The notes beneath the pieces are model-generated. The model ran no database searches, was not told the DNA's origin, and saw only the letters and a list, made by a program, of their open reading frames with translations. Source: Chlorobiaceae bacterium (GTDB lineage: Bacteria; Bacteroidota; Chlorobiia; Chlorobiales; Chlorobiaceae). Taken from it: a DNA stretch of 64,000 nt. Made by a program: the position numbers and the translations under genes. This document shows positions 51,731-61,047 of the stretch, in pieces. Every line of letters starts with the position of its first letter. Position 1 is the first letter of the stretch. Location: contig JAAXXL010000001.1 in the NCBI GenBank assembly GCA_013334485.1, positions 38,209 to 102,208 on the forward strand, in the 5' to 3' direction.

Positions 51731-51896
51731 GCTTTACTTCACTCCGGAGCCCTTGCAGAGGGCTGTTAAATGATTGAGATTAAAGGATCAATTTACAAAT
51801 ACGACTCAAGATAAAAAAGCCCTAATACAACAGGGGCCGGGGGGAAACCCCAACAGGAAAGAAAAGGAGCCACAGGTCCTGTAATTTTCTTCTTCA

Positions 51897-51925
51897 GGGC
51901 AACCACAAGGGATTGCCCCTACACC
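51897..51925. repeat. Repeat family B copy
   Basis: 'GGGCAACCACAAGGGATTGC' plus CCCTACACC, identical to the copy at 44071. Confidence 0.7.
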
Positions 51926-51975
51926 ATTTCGTGACAAAAATCTTCTCTTCAACCGATCAAACACTTCTTTGTTTT

Positions 51976-52042
51976 GTCATCCCGAACTGAAAGGAGGGAT
52001 CCATTTCACAGCAATCAGATCCCTCTCTGCGTTCGGGATGAC
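51976..52042. repeat. Repeat family A copy 5, opposite orientation
   Basis: GTCATCCCGAACTGAAAGGAGGG to GCGTTCGGGATGAC. Compared with the other copies, the 'CTGAAAGGAGGGATC' side comes first, so the element is inverted. It has perfect 12-bp terminal inverted repeats. Confidence 0.88.
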
Positions 52043-52092
52043 ATCAGGAAATATGCAGAATGTCATGAAATGGCCGATGTCACCCCCCTACA

Positions 52093-52119
52093 GGGCAACC
52101 ACAAGAGATTGCCCCTACC
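52093..52119. repeat. Repeat family B copy
   Basis: 'GGGCAACCACAAGAGATTGC' plus CCCTACC, one base different in the loop side from the copy 196 bp upstream. Confidence 0.68.
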
Positions 52120-52136
52120 TAACACCTGGGGGGCTG

Positions 52137-53459
52137 TCAGGCGGGCGTGCCGGTCAGGGTTGCTGAAGTAGCCGAAGTGATCAACACTCGCACAAGGTCA
52201 CCCGGTTGATATCCCTGACGATCAAAAACAACTGCACGGTTGGTCTCTGTCCGCCCCATAAGCTGCCCGGCAGAGCGCTTGCTTTCGGATTCAGCAAGAA
52301 CCTCGACAACCGACCCGACTGCCTCCTGAAGAAGCTCAGCGGAAATGGCGTTCTGCAGGTCAATAATCTCCTGCAGCCTCCGTTTTTTCACCGGATCCGG
52401 AACATCATCCTCAAGGGTGCGGGCGGCGAGTGTGCCCGGTCGTGTGGAGTAGAAAAACATATAGGCGGCATCAAACCGGATATCTGAAAGCAGTTGCAGC
52501 GTCAACTGGTGGTCCTCCTCGCTCTCTCCACAGAATCCTGCAATGAGATCAGTTGAAAGTGATACATCGGGAATAATCGAACGGGCAAGTGCTATTTTTT
52601 CCCGGTACTCTTCAATAGTATGACCCCGGTTCATAAGACCGAGTACCCTTGATGAACCTGACTGAACCGGAAGATGGATATGATTGCAGATATTCGGACG
52701 CCCGGCAATGGTTCGAACAAGCGCTTCAGATATATCTTTCGGATGGGATGTGGTAAAACGGATTCTGAGATCCGGCACTTCCCTGCTGACCGCATCGAGC
52801 AGACCTGCAAAGTCAAGAGCTGTATCCGGAGCACAGTAAGAGTTAACATTCTGACCGAGCAGGGTAATCTCCCTGTATCCGGAAGCCGCAACCTTGCGTA
52901 CCTCTTCAAGAACCATACTGAACGCATGGCTGCGTTCCCGACCGCGGGTAAATGGCACCACACAATAGGCACACATATTATTACAACCCCTCATAACCGG
53001 CACGTAAGCTGTAATCGCGCCCTGCCGTAAAGGGTCAATTCCCTCATAGGTTTCCGCAGGATCGAACTCCAGAGATGAGGCTCTTGTTCCGGCTCGAACC
53101 TGGCGGATAAGTGATGGCAGTGTGCGATAGGTGTCGGGACCTGCAAGAAAATCAATCGCCGGAGACATTGAAAACATCTCCTCCCGCTGATACTGTGGTA
53201 TACAACCGGCAACACCGAGAATCAGATCTTTCTGTTTTCGTTTCATTCCCAGCAGGTGCTGCAGGTAGTGCTCTATACGCTCGACCGCATTTTCCCGCAC
53301 TGCACAGGTATTGAGCAGAATAATGCCGGCGTCCTGCTCATTTTCTGCCGGCACGTAACCATCCTGAACCAGCAGTGCCGTCATGATTGCTGAATCCGCC
53401 TGATTCATCTGGCATCCGAAAGTATGGATATAGAATTTGTTACTCCGCTCAGTGCTCAT
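52137..53459 (-). CDS. miaB: tRNA-2-methylthio-N6-dimethylallyladenosine synthase
   Basis: A 440-residue radical-SAM methylthiotransferase that adds a methylthio group to A37 of certain tRNAs. The N-terminal UPF0004 domain has three cluster cysteines ('TFGCQMNQ', 'LNTCAVRE', 'VAGCIPQ'), the radical-SAM motif is '[12 protein letters not shown]' (about 154-165), and a TRAM domain forms the C-terminus (about 370-435). MiaB rather than MtaB/RimO is favoured by the N-terminal '[10 protein letters not shown]'. Confidence 0.94.
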   Translation of the reverse strand: MSTERSNKFYIHTFGCQMNQADSAIMTALLVQDGYVPAENEQDAGIILLNTCAVRENAVERIEHYLQHLLGMKRKQKDLILGVAGCIPQYQREEMFSMSPAIDFLAGPDTYRTLPSLIRQVRAGTRASSLEFDPAETYEGIDPLRQGAITAYVPVMRGCNNMCAYCVVPFTRGRERSHAFSMVLEEVRKVAASGYREITLLGQNVNSYCAPDTALDFAGLLDAVSREVPDLRIRFTTSHPKDISEALVRTIAGRPNICNHIHLPVQSGSSRVLGLMNRGHTIEEYREKIALARSIIPDVSLSTDLIAGFCGESEEDHQLTLQLLSDIRFDAAYMFFYSTRPGTLAARTLEDDVPDPVKKRRLQEIIDLQNAISAELLQEAVGSVVEVLAESESKRSAGQLMGRTETNRAVVFDRQGYQPGDLVRVLITSATSATLTGTPA

Positions 53460-53531
53460 GATTTATAGTTCTCTTTAGATAAATGTTCTGCCTGAACAAC
53501 TGAGGTCCACCCTCGTCTGCCAGAAGCGCCT

Positions 53532-53972
53532 TCAGGAAGTCGAAGCAAAGCGTCTGGCCACATAAACAGAGAAAAGTCCGGTGAGAGCAAGCTGAAACAG
53601 AGGCAGTAGTCCTACTCCGAACACAACCGGCATGGATGGCCCGTAGTGCCAGAGGTGCAGCATAAAGATACTGATATACTCAATCGTGAAGGCTGCTGCA
53701 AGAGCGGCGAGAAAAAAAATGGAGTTGTTTCGCCAACTGCCCGGCCAGCTCCATTGACGTGCAGAAAGAGCAGTAAACAGATAGAGGGCAGATATACCGA
53801 GTGCATCCATAAGTGCCATAAAGAGCATCATCGGAACGTACTCACCTGCCGGCATTTCGGGGTGCGCCGCAAAGAAGAGCCCGTGGAGGGACTCCCAGCA
53901 AAAATTGAGAAGAAATGCGGTTACCGGGAGGGCCGCCGAAAAGGAGAGCGTTTTTGCTTGACGTTGGTTCAT
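53532..53972 (-). CDS. Unknown integral membrane protein
   Basis: A 146-residue protein with four predicted helices, near residues 9-29, 44-66, 78-100 and 115-137. It has two conspicuous polar-aromatic spots ('NFCWESLHGLFF', 'HLWHYGPSMPV') that may form an active or binding site. I do not recognise the family. The start ATG at 53972 is the only good choice. It lies 72 bp upstream of the miaB start on the same strand. Confidence 0.6.
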   Translation of the reverse strand: MNQRQAKTLSFSAALPVTAFLLNFCWESLHGLFFAAHPEMPAGEYVPMMLFMALMDALGISALYLFTALSARQWSWPGSWRNNSIFFLAALAAAFTIEYISIFMLHLWHYGPSMPVVFGVGLLPLFQLALTGLFSVYVARRFASTS

Positions 53973-54020
53973 AGGATCTCACGTCCGGCACCATAAAATG
54001 CCTTTGGTTTAGAAGCGAAG

Positions 54021-54073
54021 AGAGGTAAAAACAGGAGGCCGCTCGTTGCTTCACCCCGTTTTTACCTCTTTTT
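54021..54073. terminator. Long hairpin downstream of nifU-like gene
   Basis: AGAGGTAAAAAC pairs perfectly with GTTTTTACCTCT around a 25-base loop, about 40 bp after the NifU-type stop. The run of Ts is on the plus side only. Confidence 0.55.
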
Positions 54074-54111
54074 CTCCAGCTCAATCATCACGAAAGGTAC
54101 CACCCTTTCAT

Positions 54112-54723
54112 TCAGACACCAAAATGAATATGCTTGTACTTGCCAAGCAGCACTTCAGCCTCATCCTTGCACTGGCCGCATACCGTGCCAAGCTTGGTAT
54201 GCTCCTGCAGTTCTAGATAGGTACGGGCGCCTTCAAGCACAGCATCCTCAATATCGTGATCAGTAACGTTCATGCACTGGCAAATCACCTTCACCTGCTC
54301 CTTCTTTACCCTGTCGGTCATGCCGTTGCGGGTATAGTAATCGTTGATGGCCGCACGCAAAGCCTTGTCACCAAGTACCGAACAGTGAATCTTGTTATCC
54401 GGCAGTCCGCCAAGCTCAATGGCGACCTCCTTCGGGGAGATATTAAATGCCGCGTCAAGGGTCCGTCCCTTGACCATTTCAGAAAGCACCGACGTGCTGG
54501 CAATTGCACTTGCACATCCGTAGGTTTTCCATTGACAATCCGTAATCACATCTTTTTCCCGATCCACCTTTATGACAACCATCATCTGATCACCGCACTG
54601 CAGGTTACCTTCCATACCGACGCCATCAAAATCATCGGTATTCTCACCCTGCAGAATATTTTTCGGGTTCATGAAATGTTCTTTCAGCGTCTCGCTATAT
54701 GCCCATTCACCTGCTTGCAGCAT
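54112..54723 (-). CDS. nifU: NifU-type iron-sulfur scaffold protein without the C-terminal Nfu domain
   Basis: A 203-residue scaffold for iron-sulfur cluster assembly. The IscU-like N-domain has the three cluster cysteines in 'LQCGDQM', 'TYGCASAIA' and 'KIHCSVLG' (about 43, 70 and 114). A BFD-like [2Fe-2S] domain follows with 'ICQCMN' and 'CGQCKDE' (about 148-185). Classical nitrogen-fixation NifU has about 300 residues and a third Nfu domain, which is missing here. Its start overlaps the nifS stop by 17 bp, so the two are translated together. Confidence 0.9.
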   Translation of the reverse strand: MLQAGEWAYSETLKEHFMNPKNILQGENTDDFDGVGMEGNLQCGDQMMVVIKVDREKDVITDCQWKTYGCASAIASTSVLSEMVKGRTLDAAFNISPKEVAIELGGLPDNKIHCSVLGDKALRAAINDYYTRNGMTDRVKKEQVKVICQCMNVTDHDIEDAVLEGARTYLELQEHTKLGTVCGQCKDEAEVLLGKYKHIHFGV

Positions 54724-55912
54724 GCACTCCTCCTTTTACATAAGCCGTTGACATGTTTCTTATTCGTTTAATTGTTCTTGGTAATACGTCGAGCAGATAA
54801 TCAACCTCCTGCATGGTACTTTCACGCCCCATACTGAAGCGGATAGAGCCGTGTGCGCGCTCGGCATCAACACCTGTAGCCATAAGCACATGCGAAGGGT
54901 CAAGAGAACCCGATGCGCAGGCCGATCCGGTTGAGACCGCTATCCCTTCAAGGTCCAGATAGAGCAAAACAGCTTCGCCCTCTACTCCTTCAAAAGAGAC
55001 ATTAAGCGTTCCGGCAAGAGAGTCTGTCGGGTGACCATTAATAGAGATATCATCAATCTGCGCTTCGATTCCCTCTTGCAACGCTTTTTTAAGACGCAGC
55101 ATCCTCGCATGCTCCTCCGGCATTTCCAGAGTTCTCATCTCAACTGCACGACCGAGACCGAGAATTCCGAGAGTATTTTCGGTTCCGGCTCTCCGGCCTC
55201 TCTCCTGATGGCCGCCTCTGATCAGCGGGCAGTAAGAAACTCCTTTTTTCACAAAAAGAGCCCCAACACCTTTTGGTCCATAGATTTTGTGACCTGAGAT
55301 GGTCAAAAAATCAACCCCGAGTTGACGCACATCTACAGGCACCTTGCCTACAGCCTGCACGGCATCAGTGTGCATATAGGCACCGCTTGCATGCACCATT
55401 TTTGTAATCGCTTCAATATCCTGCAGGGTACCGATCTCATTGTTTGCCATCATAACCGAAACCAGGCCGACATCATCTCCAAGCATACCATGAAGCTGAT
55501 CAAGATCTATTTTACCATAGCGGTCAACATCAAGATATTTGACATTTGCACCACGATGAGCAAGACATTCAGCAGTTTCAAGCACACAGGGGTGTTCAAT
55601 TCTGGTAGTAATAATCGTGCTGCGCATTCCACAGCCGCCAACACACTGGTTGGTCGCACAAACAAAGAGTGAGAGCACGGTATTGTTTGCTTCGGAACCG
55701 CTTCCCACAAAAATTATCTCTTCGTCTGTGGCTCCGATAAACTCGGCTACACTTTTACGCGACGCCTCAACGTTTGCCCGTGCCTCACGCCCGTAAGCAT
55801 GCATGCTTGATGGATTACCAAACATCTCCATCGCTGCAATCATCTCCTTTTTGACCTCGGGATGCAGCGGAGTTGTGGCATTGTGATCAAAATAAACTTT
55901 CATATCTCCCAT
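54707..55912 (-). CDS. nifS: Cysteine desulfurase
   Basis: A 401-residue PLP enzyme that takes sulfur from cysteine for cluster assembly. It includes 'YFDHNATTPLHPEV' (start), PLP lysine in 'SGHKIYGPKGVG' (about 210-221) and the catalytic cysteine loop 'STGSACASGSLDPSHV' (about 336-351), which is the class I (NifS/IscS) form. The start ATG at 55912 may be replaced by the one three codons later. It overlaps nifU. No other nif gene occurs in the window, so this may serve general cluster assembly. Confidence 0.93.
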   Translation of the reverse strand: MGDMKVYFDHNATTPLHPEVKKEMIAAMEMFGNPSSMHAYGREARANVEASRKSVAEFIGATDEEIIFVGSGSEANNTVLSLFVCATNQCVGGCGMRSTIITTRIEHPCVLETAECLAHRGANVKYLDVDRYGKIDLDQLHGMLGDDVGLVSVMMANNEIGTLQDIEAITKMVHASGAYMHTDAVQAVGKVPVDVRQLGVDFLTISGHKIYGPKGVGALFVKKGVSYCPLIRGGHQERGRRAGTENTLGILGLGRAVEMRTLEMPEEHARMLRLKKALQEGIEAQIDDISINGHPTDSLAGTLNVSFEGVEGEAVLLYLDLEGIAVSTGSACASGSLDPSHVLMATGVDAERAHGSIRFSMGRESTMQEVDYLLDVLPRTIKRIRNMSTAYVKGGVHAASR

Positions 55913-56429
55913 AATACGTCAATATTCGTAGTTACGGCCATAGCCGCGATTGATTTGATAGCTAATAATAGCCAATATACGCCCTTTATCACAACAACGA
56001 GAGCAACCTACACGAGCATAACCTTCCCGTAATACAAAGAAAACAACAAAAAGGCCTTCAAAACAATTATAAAATCGATAAATAGCTAAAACCCTTTACA
56101 TTACGCCGCTCAAGCGGCAATCCTGCATTAATATTTTATGCAACATTATGAATATGCATTAAGGAATGATAAAACGGTACTATTAATTCCAATAAACGGA
56201 CTTTTTTTATCTTATTTCATAAAAAAAGACATTAAAAGGTAATCACACCACTCAACAGCTCGTGCAAACTATTTTTAATCCTCTCAATTTTTTTGTCAAC
56301 TCGATTTTTTTTGTCATCTCGAACGCAGTGAGAGATCTCTTTTATCGACAATCAGCTCCCTCCTTTCAGTTCGGGATGACATTGGTCGAAGTAATCCCAA
56401 TTCTCTTATACCTCTATTTCAATAGATAT
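55913..56429. other. AT-rich gap upstream of nifS with family A repeat
   Basis: A 517-bp region. About 400 bases upstream of nifS are AT-rich with one short GCCGCTCAAGCGGC hairpin (56105-56118) and no ORF of protein-like composition. A family A repeat follows (56313-56380). A promoter for nifS is expected here, but I cannot point to it. Confidence 0.45.
56313..56380. repeat. Repeat family A copy 6
   Basis: GTCATCTCGAACGC to AGTTCGGGATGAC with 'AGTGAGAGATCTC' and 'AGCTCCCTCC' inside, downstream of the RodZ-like gene. Confidence 0.85.
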
Positions 56430-57155
56430 TTACCGGGAAATGGCGGGCTCTTCCGCAGTTGGAACTGCCTTACGGGAGGAGGGACGCGCCGGGGATGGCA
56501 GCTCAGAAGCAGGCGAAACAACGCTTGAAGGAGTCGAAGTTTCCTTAGGAGCAGGAGTATCGGCGGCAAGAGCTGTACCACCGGATCTGTTTTCACTTTT
56601 AATAGCCAGAGAATCCACAATCTGTTCAGCCACAGCTACCGTATCCTCAACCACTGCTGAAGGCATTGCAACCGGAAGAGGAGCCGGTGTATCGGAAATA
56701 CGGTTATTGTCATAAAAATACAAACCGGCCAGAACAACAACAACAATGAGCACAATCACAACACTGATTGTTTTCCATGAAACCCTCGAGTTGTTGTTTC
56801 GAGGCCCCGACTCATCTCTTTCGCTTCTGCTCCGCTGCTTTTGATGTACTTCTGAACTTCCTTCATCCACAACAGCTCTCTTCACTGCCCCGGAAAGTTG
56901 CAGATCGTTGCGACACTGCTCAAGCTGCTCATCGTTACCAACACCCAAAAATTTTGCATACGATTTGATATAGGCAAAAACATAAGCCCTGGAGAGGAAA
57001 CCGAAATCACCTTCCTCAATTTTTTCGAGGTAGCTCTTTTGTATCGTAACCTGTCGGCTTACATCATCCAGCGAGATATCTTTTTCAATTCTTGCTCGCT
57101 TCAGCTCCCTTGACATAAGCTCCAACGCACTACTGCTTGATACCTTTTCCGTCAT
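56430..57155 (-). CDS. RodZ-like helix-turn-helix membrane protein
   Basis: A 241-residue protein with a cytoplasmic helix-turn-helix of the RodZ/HTH_25 type (about 12-85, 'LKRARIEKDISLDDVSRQV'), a basic linker, one membrane helix (about 128-148, 'TISVVIVLIVVVVLAGLYFY') and a Pro/Ala/Ser-rich outer tail. This is the RodZ layout; RodZ links MreB to the cell-wall machinery in rods. The extracytoplasmic beta-sandwich (DUF4115) of full-length RodZ is not evident. It may instead be a regulator of another surface process. Confidence 0.8.
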   Translation of the reverse strand: MTEKVSSSSALELMSRELKRARIEKDISLDDVSRQVTIQKSYLEKIEEGDFGFLSRAYVFAYIKSYAKFLGVGNDEQLEQCRNDLQLSGAVKRAVVDEGSSEVHQKQRSRSERDESGPRNNNSRVSWKTISVVIVLIVVVVLAGLYFYDNNRISDTPAPLPVAMPSAVVEDTVAVAEQIVDSLAIKSENRSGGTALAADTPAPKETSTPSSVVSPASELPSPARPSSRKAVPTAEEPAISR

Positions 57156-57387
57156 AGAGATAGGTCCGGATTACGCGTAACATGAGAGTAAGTACAAACA
57201 ATAATACTCATAAATTTAAAAAAAACCGGAATGCCTTTCAATAAACAACATAAAAATAGTGCTGTTACTGAATTTGTTTTTACCTGCTTGTATCCTCAAA
57301 GTATAAAACACAATCCTTAACAGGCATTAAACGCTGCTTAAAAAACAGTATAAACAGAGGTATAAAAAATCGAACAACCTCTACGAA

Positions 57388-59475
57388 TTAATCTTTCCCG
57401 TATGAAGAGATATATTTCCATGTTTCACGACCAGTTGAAGATTGTTCGGCAATAGAAATCATTGCTTCAGAAGCTGATACCGTTCCCTGCATGGCAAGGG
57501 CTATCTGTTGACGCAGTGCATCAAGATCCGCTAAACTGTATTTTTTCCAGAGTAAAAACACCCTGTCACGGGGAGCAAAAAGTTTATGTATCCTGGCGGC
57601 GGAAACATTTTCGACAGGATAGAAATAGATCTGTGAAACACCACGTTCAGAGTTCGACGGCTTCGTCAGCAGTGAAAACTCAGCGATGGATTGCAGAAAA
57701 GAGTACCTTCTTTCCGGAACTGAATCATCAGATAAACCTGAAATATGGAACGGAAAGAGATCGTCGGAAACAATTATCAACTGCCGGTATTTGTCAATCG
57801 ATCCTGAAAGTGGTGTATAAAACGCTTTGGTAAACCACGCCTGTTCTCCGCTGCCATACCTGGCCCCATGAGCCAGCTCGCGTCTGAAACCATCTATTGC
57901 CGATTCAGCGGTATGCAGTGAATCCAGACCAAGGTCACCGCCGGCAATCTCCAACTGCCTCTTTCCGATAAGCATAACGCCGCATAGTGAATCGGAAATC
58001 AACGGCATCAGCAGAGCCTGGTCTTCCTTCAACGTACCCTGCACAGAGTGAAGCGTTTCAGGCGCAAACCGCATCAGCTCAGCAACTCGCGGATTAATAG
58101 CCCGTACCTGAGAAACGAGTTCCAGCAACCGGCCTCTTTTTATATTAATAGCCTGATCGGCAGCTCTCTGTTTTTCATAGCCTGAAGCCTGAAAAAAAAT
58201 ATCAGCTTTCCTCTGCTGCAATCCCGAAATCTCGTGCTGCAACTGACAAACCTCAGCATTCAGCACGGCATGCTCTTTACCCGGAATGATGCTTCGCCGA
58301 TCTCTCTGTATGGAACGCTGAAGGGCAAGATAACCTGCCTGTTCAGTAGCATCAAACAGCTCAAATATCCTTGATTTTCCAAGCAAAAGCCCGACCAACC
58401 TCCTCGAAGCACTTTTTTCAAGCCGAAGAAACTCATCTCCCGGATAAGGAGGCGCACTGTTGCGACTTGCAGAAAATCCCTGCTGCAGCAATGAAACTCT
58501 TTCAGCTTCATCAATCGAGCTGCTTTCAGCAAGCATAAAGAGTGCTGCTGAACGGGCATATTGCAAGTTTTTTATCCGGAAATATTCAGCGGCTTCACGA
58601 AAAGAGTCGGGCTTGCGCACAATAACCGCATTTGATTCAAACCGAAGAATCTGAACCAGCATCTGGTTTTTGGACTCTTCAGCAAGAGTGAGAGCCCTGA
58701 AGAGAAGATAACTGGCATTCCTGCGATGCTTTTCAAGGAGCTGAAGACTCTTTGAGGCAAACCGGAGAGCCTCAATCCGTTCAACCAATGCTCCCTGCAT
58801 TGAAAATACCCTTCCGGACTCCGCTGCAATTTTGCCGGCAAGAGCATCAGAACTTTCAACATCAAGCTCCGGATCTGCAACCTTGCACTGAAGCTGCCCG
58901 GCTAAGGCCGTGATCCGAATGGCCGGGTCACGATCCATACCGGTAAACTCACCATAGATCTCCGCCGCCTTTCTACATTCGCCAAACTCCCTGTAAAGCG
59001 AAGCCAGCTCAAACCGGATTTGCGATGTCGGAGAAGCCACTTTTTCAAGTGCTGCTACTGCCGCCCGAAAACTTCCAAGCTCCCGAAGCCATGCAGCCTT
59101 TTCAACAAGCACAGCGTTACGAAGCGAATCGGAGAGCGCTCCTTCAGGAAGTTTTTCAAGACGTATCGTTGTTCTCAGTGCTTCGTAATATGAACCGGTC
59201 AGCCCCTCAAGAACCCTCTTTTCATTCAGTCCGGCAACAAATTCCGGAGAGGTGGAGTTCAACGAATCAAGAACAAGAGCTTTATTATAGAACTCAATAG
59301 CCTTGAGATATTCGCCCTTATGTTTAAAGGAGGACGCCTGAAGATATAACTGCTTTATGCTCTCCGCTGTATTGTTGCCTGGACTGCATGAGGTATAAAG
59401 AAAACACAAACCCAGAAAAAGAATTCCTGACCAGACTGGCTGGAGACGAATGTTCTTGTGTAACCAGTAACGCAT
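57388..59475 (-). CDS. TPR lipoprotein with truncated CHAT-like domain
   Basis: A 695-residue exported protein. A signal sequence ending 'LYTSCSPG' (Cys about 30) fits a lipoprotein. Residues about 35-430 are TPR-like helical repeats ('SFKHKGEYLKAIEFYNKALVLDS'). From about 460 the pattern follows the start of CHAT domains: 'LKEDQALLMPLISDSLCGVML', a helical stretch with 'FTKAFYTPLSGSIDKY', then 'LIIVSDDLFPFHISGL' where CHAT has 'DGPLHYLPFAAL'. Normal CHAT proteases then have catalytic 'HLATHG' and 'LSAC' motifs; both are missing and only about 85 residues remain. I infer a non-proteolytic version. It lies upstream of the RodZ-like gene on the same strand. Confidence 0.68.
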   Translation of the reverse strand: MRYWLHKNIRLQPVWSGILFLGLCFLYTSCSPGNNTAESIKQLYLQASSFKHKGEYLKAIEFYNKALVLDSLNSTSPEFVAGLNEKRVLEGLTGSYYEALRTTIRLEKLPEGALSDSLRNAVLVEKAAWLRELGSFRAAVAALEKVASPTSQIRFELASLYREFGECRKAAEIYGEFTGMDRDPAIRITALAGQLQCKVADPELDVESSDALAGKIAAESGRVFSMQGALVERIEALRFASKSLQLLEKHRRNASYLLFRALTLAEESKNQMLVQILRFESNAVIVRKPDSFREAAEYFRIKNLQYARSAALFMLAESSSIDEAERVSLLQQGFSASRNSAPPYPGDEFLRLEKSASRRLVGLLLGKSRIFELFDATEQAGYLALQRSIQRDRRSIIPGKEHAVLNAEVCQLQHEISGLQQRKADIFFQASGYEKQRAADQAINIKRGRLLELVSQVRAINPRVAELMRFAPETLHSVQGTLKEDQALLMPLISDSLCGVMLIGKRQLEIAGGDLGLDSLHTAESAIDGFRRELAHGARYGSGEQAWFTKAFYTPLSGSIDKYRQLIIVSDDLFPFHISGLSDDSVPERRYSFLQSIAEFSLLTKPSNSERGVSQIYFYPVENVSAARIHKLFAPRDRVFLLWKKYSLADLDALRQQIALAMQGTVSASEAMISIAEQSSTGRETWKYISSYGKD

Positions 59476-59714
59476 TTTGAAATCTGACTATAATAATTGC
59501 TCTCCTGCATTGTTCTATACTCTGACGTAACACCGTAACGACGTTGAACCGTTCCTTTCCATGGCAAATCAAGCGGGCAGAAAAAATAATAATCTCTGTA
59601 TTTTACTGCAATGGAGGGAAAAATACCTTTATATCTGAAACCTGCAACTCCCGTGTTATAAGAAGTGTTCTAATATCTCGCGCCCGACCGCAAACAGTTA
59701 AACCATAGACCACC

Positions 59715-60161
59715 ATGATAGCAGAAAACACGAAAGCACCGGCATTCACCCTTCCTGACAGTGACGGTAAAATGGTTTCACTCTCTGAATTCATCGGCAA
59801 AAAAGTGCTGCTTATCTTCTATCCCGGTGACGATACACCGGTCTGTACCGCCCAGTTGTGCGATTACCGGAACAATGTTACTGAATTCACCAAAAGGGGT
59901 ATTGTGGTGCTCGGCATCAGCTCTGACAATGTAGAGTCACATAAAAAGTTTGGAGAGAAACATCAGCTCCCCTTCACCCTGCTCAGCGACACCAAAAAAT
60001 CAACCGCAAAAGCCTACGACGCCCTCGGTTTTCTCGGCATGTCACAGCGCGCCTATGTGCTTGTTGATGAACTCGGGGAGGTTGTGCTCTCCTACAGCGA
60101 TCTCTTGCCGATTACCTATCAACCGATGAAGGATTTGCTGGCGAAAATCGACGCCGCATAG
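59715..60161 (+). CDS. bcp: Peroxiredoxin of the Bcp/PrxQ type
   Basis: A 148-residue thiol peroxidase. The peroxidatic cysteine is in 'PGDDTPVCTAQLC' and the resolving cysteine lies five residues on (C-x4-C), the atypical two-cysteine PrxQ form. 'YPGDDTPVC' replaces the usual YPKDxTPGC. It reduces peroxides with thioredoxin. A hypothetical alternative is a close AhpC-type relative, but length and spacing favour Bcp. Start ATG 59715. Confidence 0.93.
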   Translation: MIAENTKAPAFTLPDSDGKMVSLSEFIGKKVLLIFYPGDDTPVCTAQLCDYRNNVTEFTKRGIVVLGISSDNVESHKKFGEKHQLPFTLLSDTKKSTAKAYDALGFLGMSQRAYVLVDELGEVVLSYSDLLPITYQPMKDLLAKIDAA

Positions 60162-60357
60162 GGCGGCACTCTCTATTAAGTTGTTCAACGATTCGATTGC
60201 TTCGTTGTCCAGAGGAGTCGGAATCAATATCCTGCGATCTGTACGCGTGGCCTATGACATCTTCTTGAAACCATGAGCAACTAAAGAATGATAATAGTTG
60301 TTATATCAGAGTTCGGGTCGGGAGTATGGATTTTTTCCCAACAAAAACACAAACGCC

Positions 60358-61032
60358 ATGAAAAAGAGGTTTATCATTTTATCACTCTTGGGTGCTGGTA
60401 TTCTTGCGGCTCCGTCACTTGCATCAGCAGTGACCCCGTACGTCAGAATGTCAGGAGGTGCTGGTCTGATGAACAATGTCGAGTACAGATTTCTGGTACA
60501 GGATAAGGTTGAGACTGATAAAATGCATGCCGGTGCTGCGGTTGAGGGGGCATTTGGTATCAAAACAGGAAGATTCCGTATTGAAGCCGCAGCGGGGTAT
60601 CAGTCAAATATGGTGGACCAGTTCACTCTAAAGGGCACGGGTTACGGCGTAAATAACGGCCTTACCAGCACACCGGAATCCGGCGATGAAAAATGGACCT
60701 ACTCCATTCAATCATATATGGTAAATGGATTCGTAGATTTCAATGCTGATAGCAAAATATCTCCATTCGTGATGGCTGGTGCTGGAATTGCAAATATTAT
60801 GAATAAAGAGCGGACGACTGCTGATGCTTTTGGGGTAACGGTACTGGGTACATCCAATGGGGTTTTTGCCTGGCAGGTCGGTGCCGGTGTCGGTGTTCAG
60901 GCATCTGATAACATAACAATAGACCTTGGGTACCGCTATTTTGCACCTTCAAGCGCAGAAGGATTTGCTGCTGACCGGGTAGTTGATCTTTCAACCAGCA
61001 ATATCTTGCTCGGAGCACGTTACAGCTTCTAA
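60358..61032 (+). CDS. Outer-membrane beta-barrel protein
   Basis: A 224-residue protein from the ATG at 60358 (the track start is 20 codons earlier). A signal peptide (about 1-22, ending 'SLASA') is followed by alternating beta-strands such as 'RMSGGAGLMNNVEYRF' and 'FRIEAAAGYQSN', with the C-terminus 'NILLGARYSF' ending in Phe. This is the eight-stranded porin-like/OmpA-barrel form. No OmpA peptidoglycan domain is attached. Function is unknown. A hairpin terminator follows the stop. Confidence 0.82.
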   Translation: MKKRFIILSLLGAGILAAPSLASAVTPYVRMSGGAGLMNNVEYRFLVQDKVETDKMHAGAAVEGAFGIKTGRFRIEAAAGYQSNMVDQFTLKGTGYGVNNGLTSTPESGDEKWTYSIQSYMVNGFVDFNADSKISPFVMAGAGIANIMNKERTTADAFGVTVLGTSNGVFAWQVGAGVGVQASDNITIDLGYRYFAPSSAEGFAADRVVDLSTSNILLGARYSF

Positions 61033-61047
61033 GTTCTTGGATGAAAA

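Larger units (their letters stand above)
51731..52136. other. Composite repeat region between bchK and miaB
   Basis: A 406-bp gap. After about 100 AT-rich bases it holds a family B hairpin (51897-51925), a 'TTTCGTGACAAAAATC' segment, a family A element in opposite orientation (51976-52042) and a second family B hairpin (52093-52119). No gene is evident. Confidence 0.6.

Noticed and set aside
54112-55912. Nitrogen-fixation cluster
   Set aside because: Only nifS and a two-domain nifU are present; no nifHDK or nifBEN genes are in the window.
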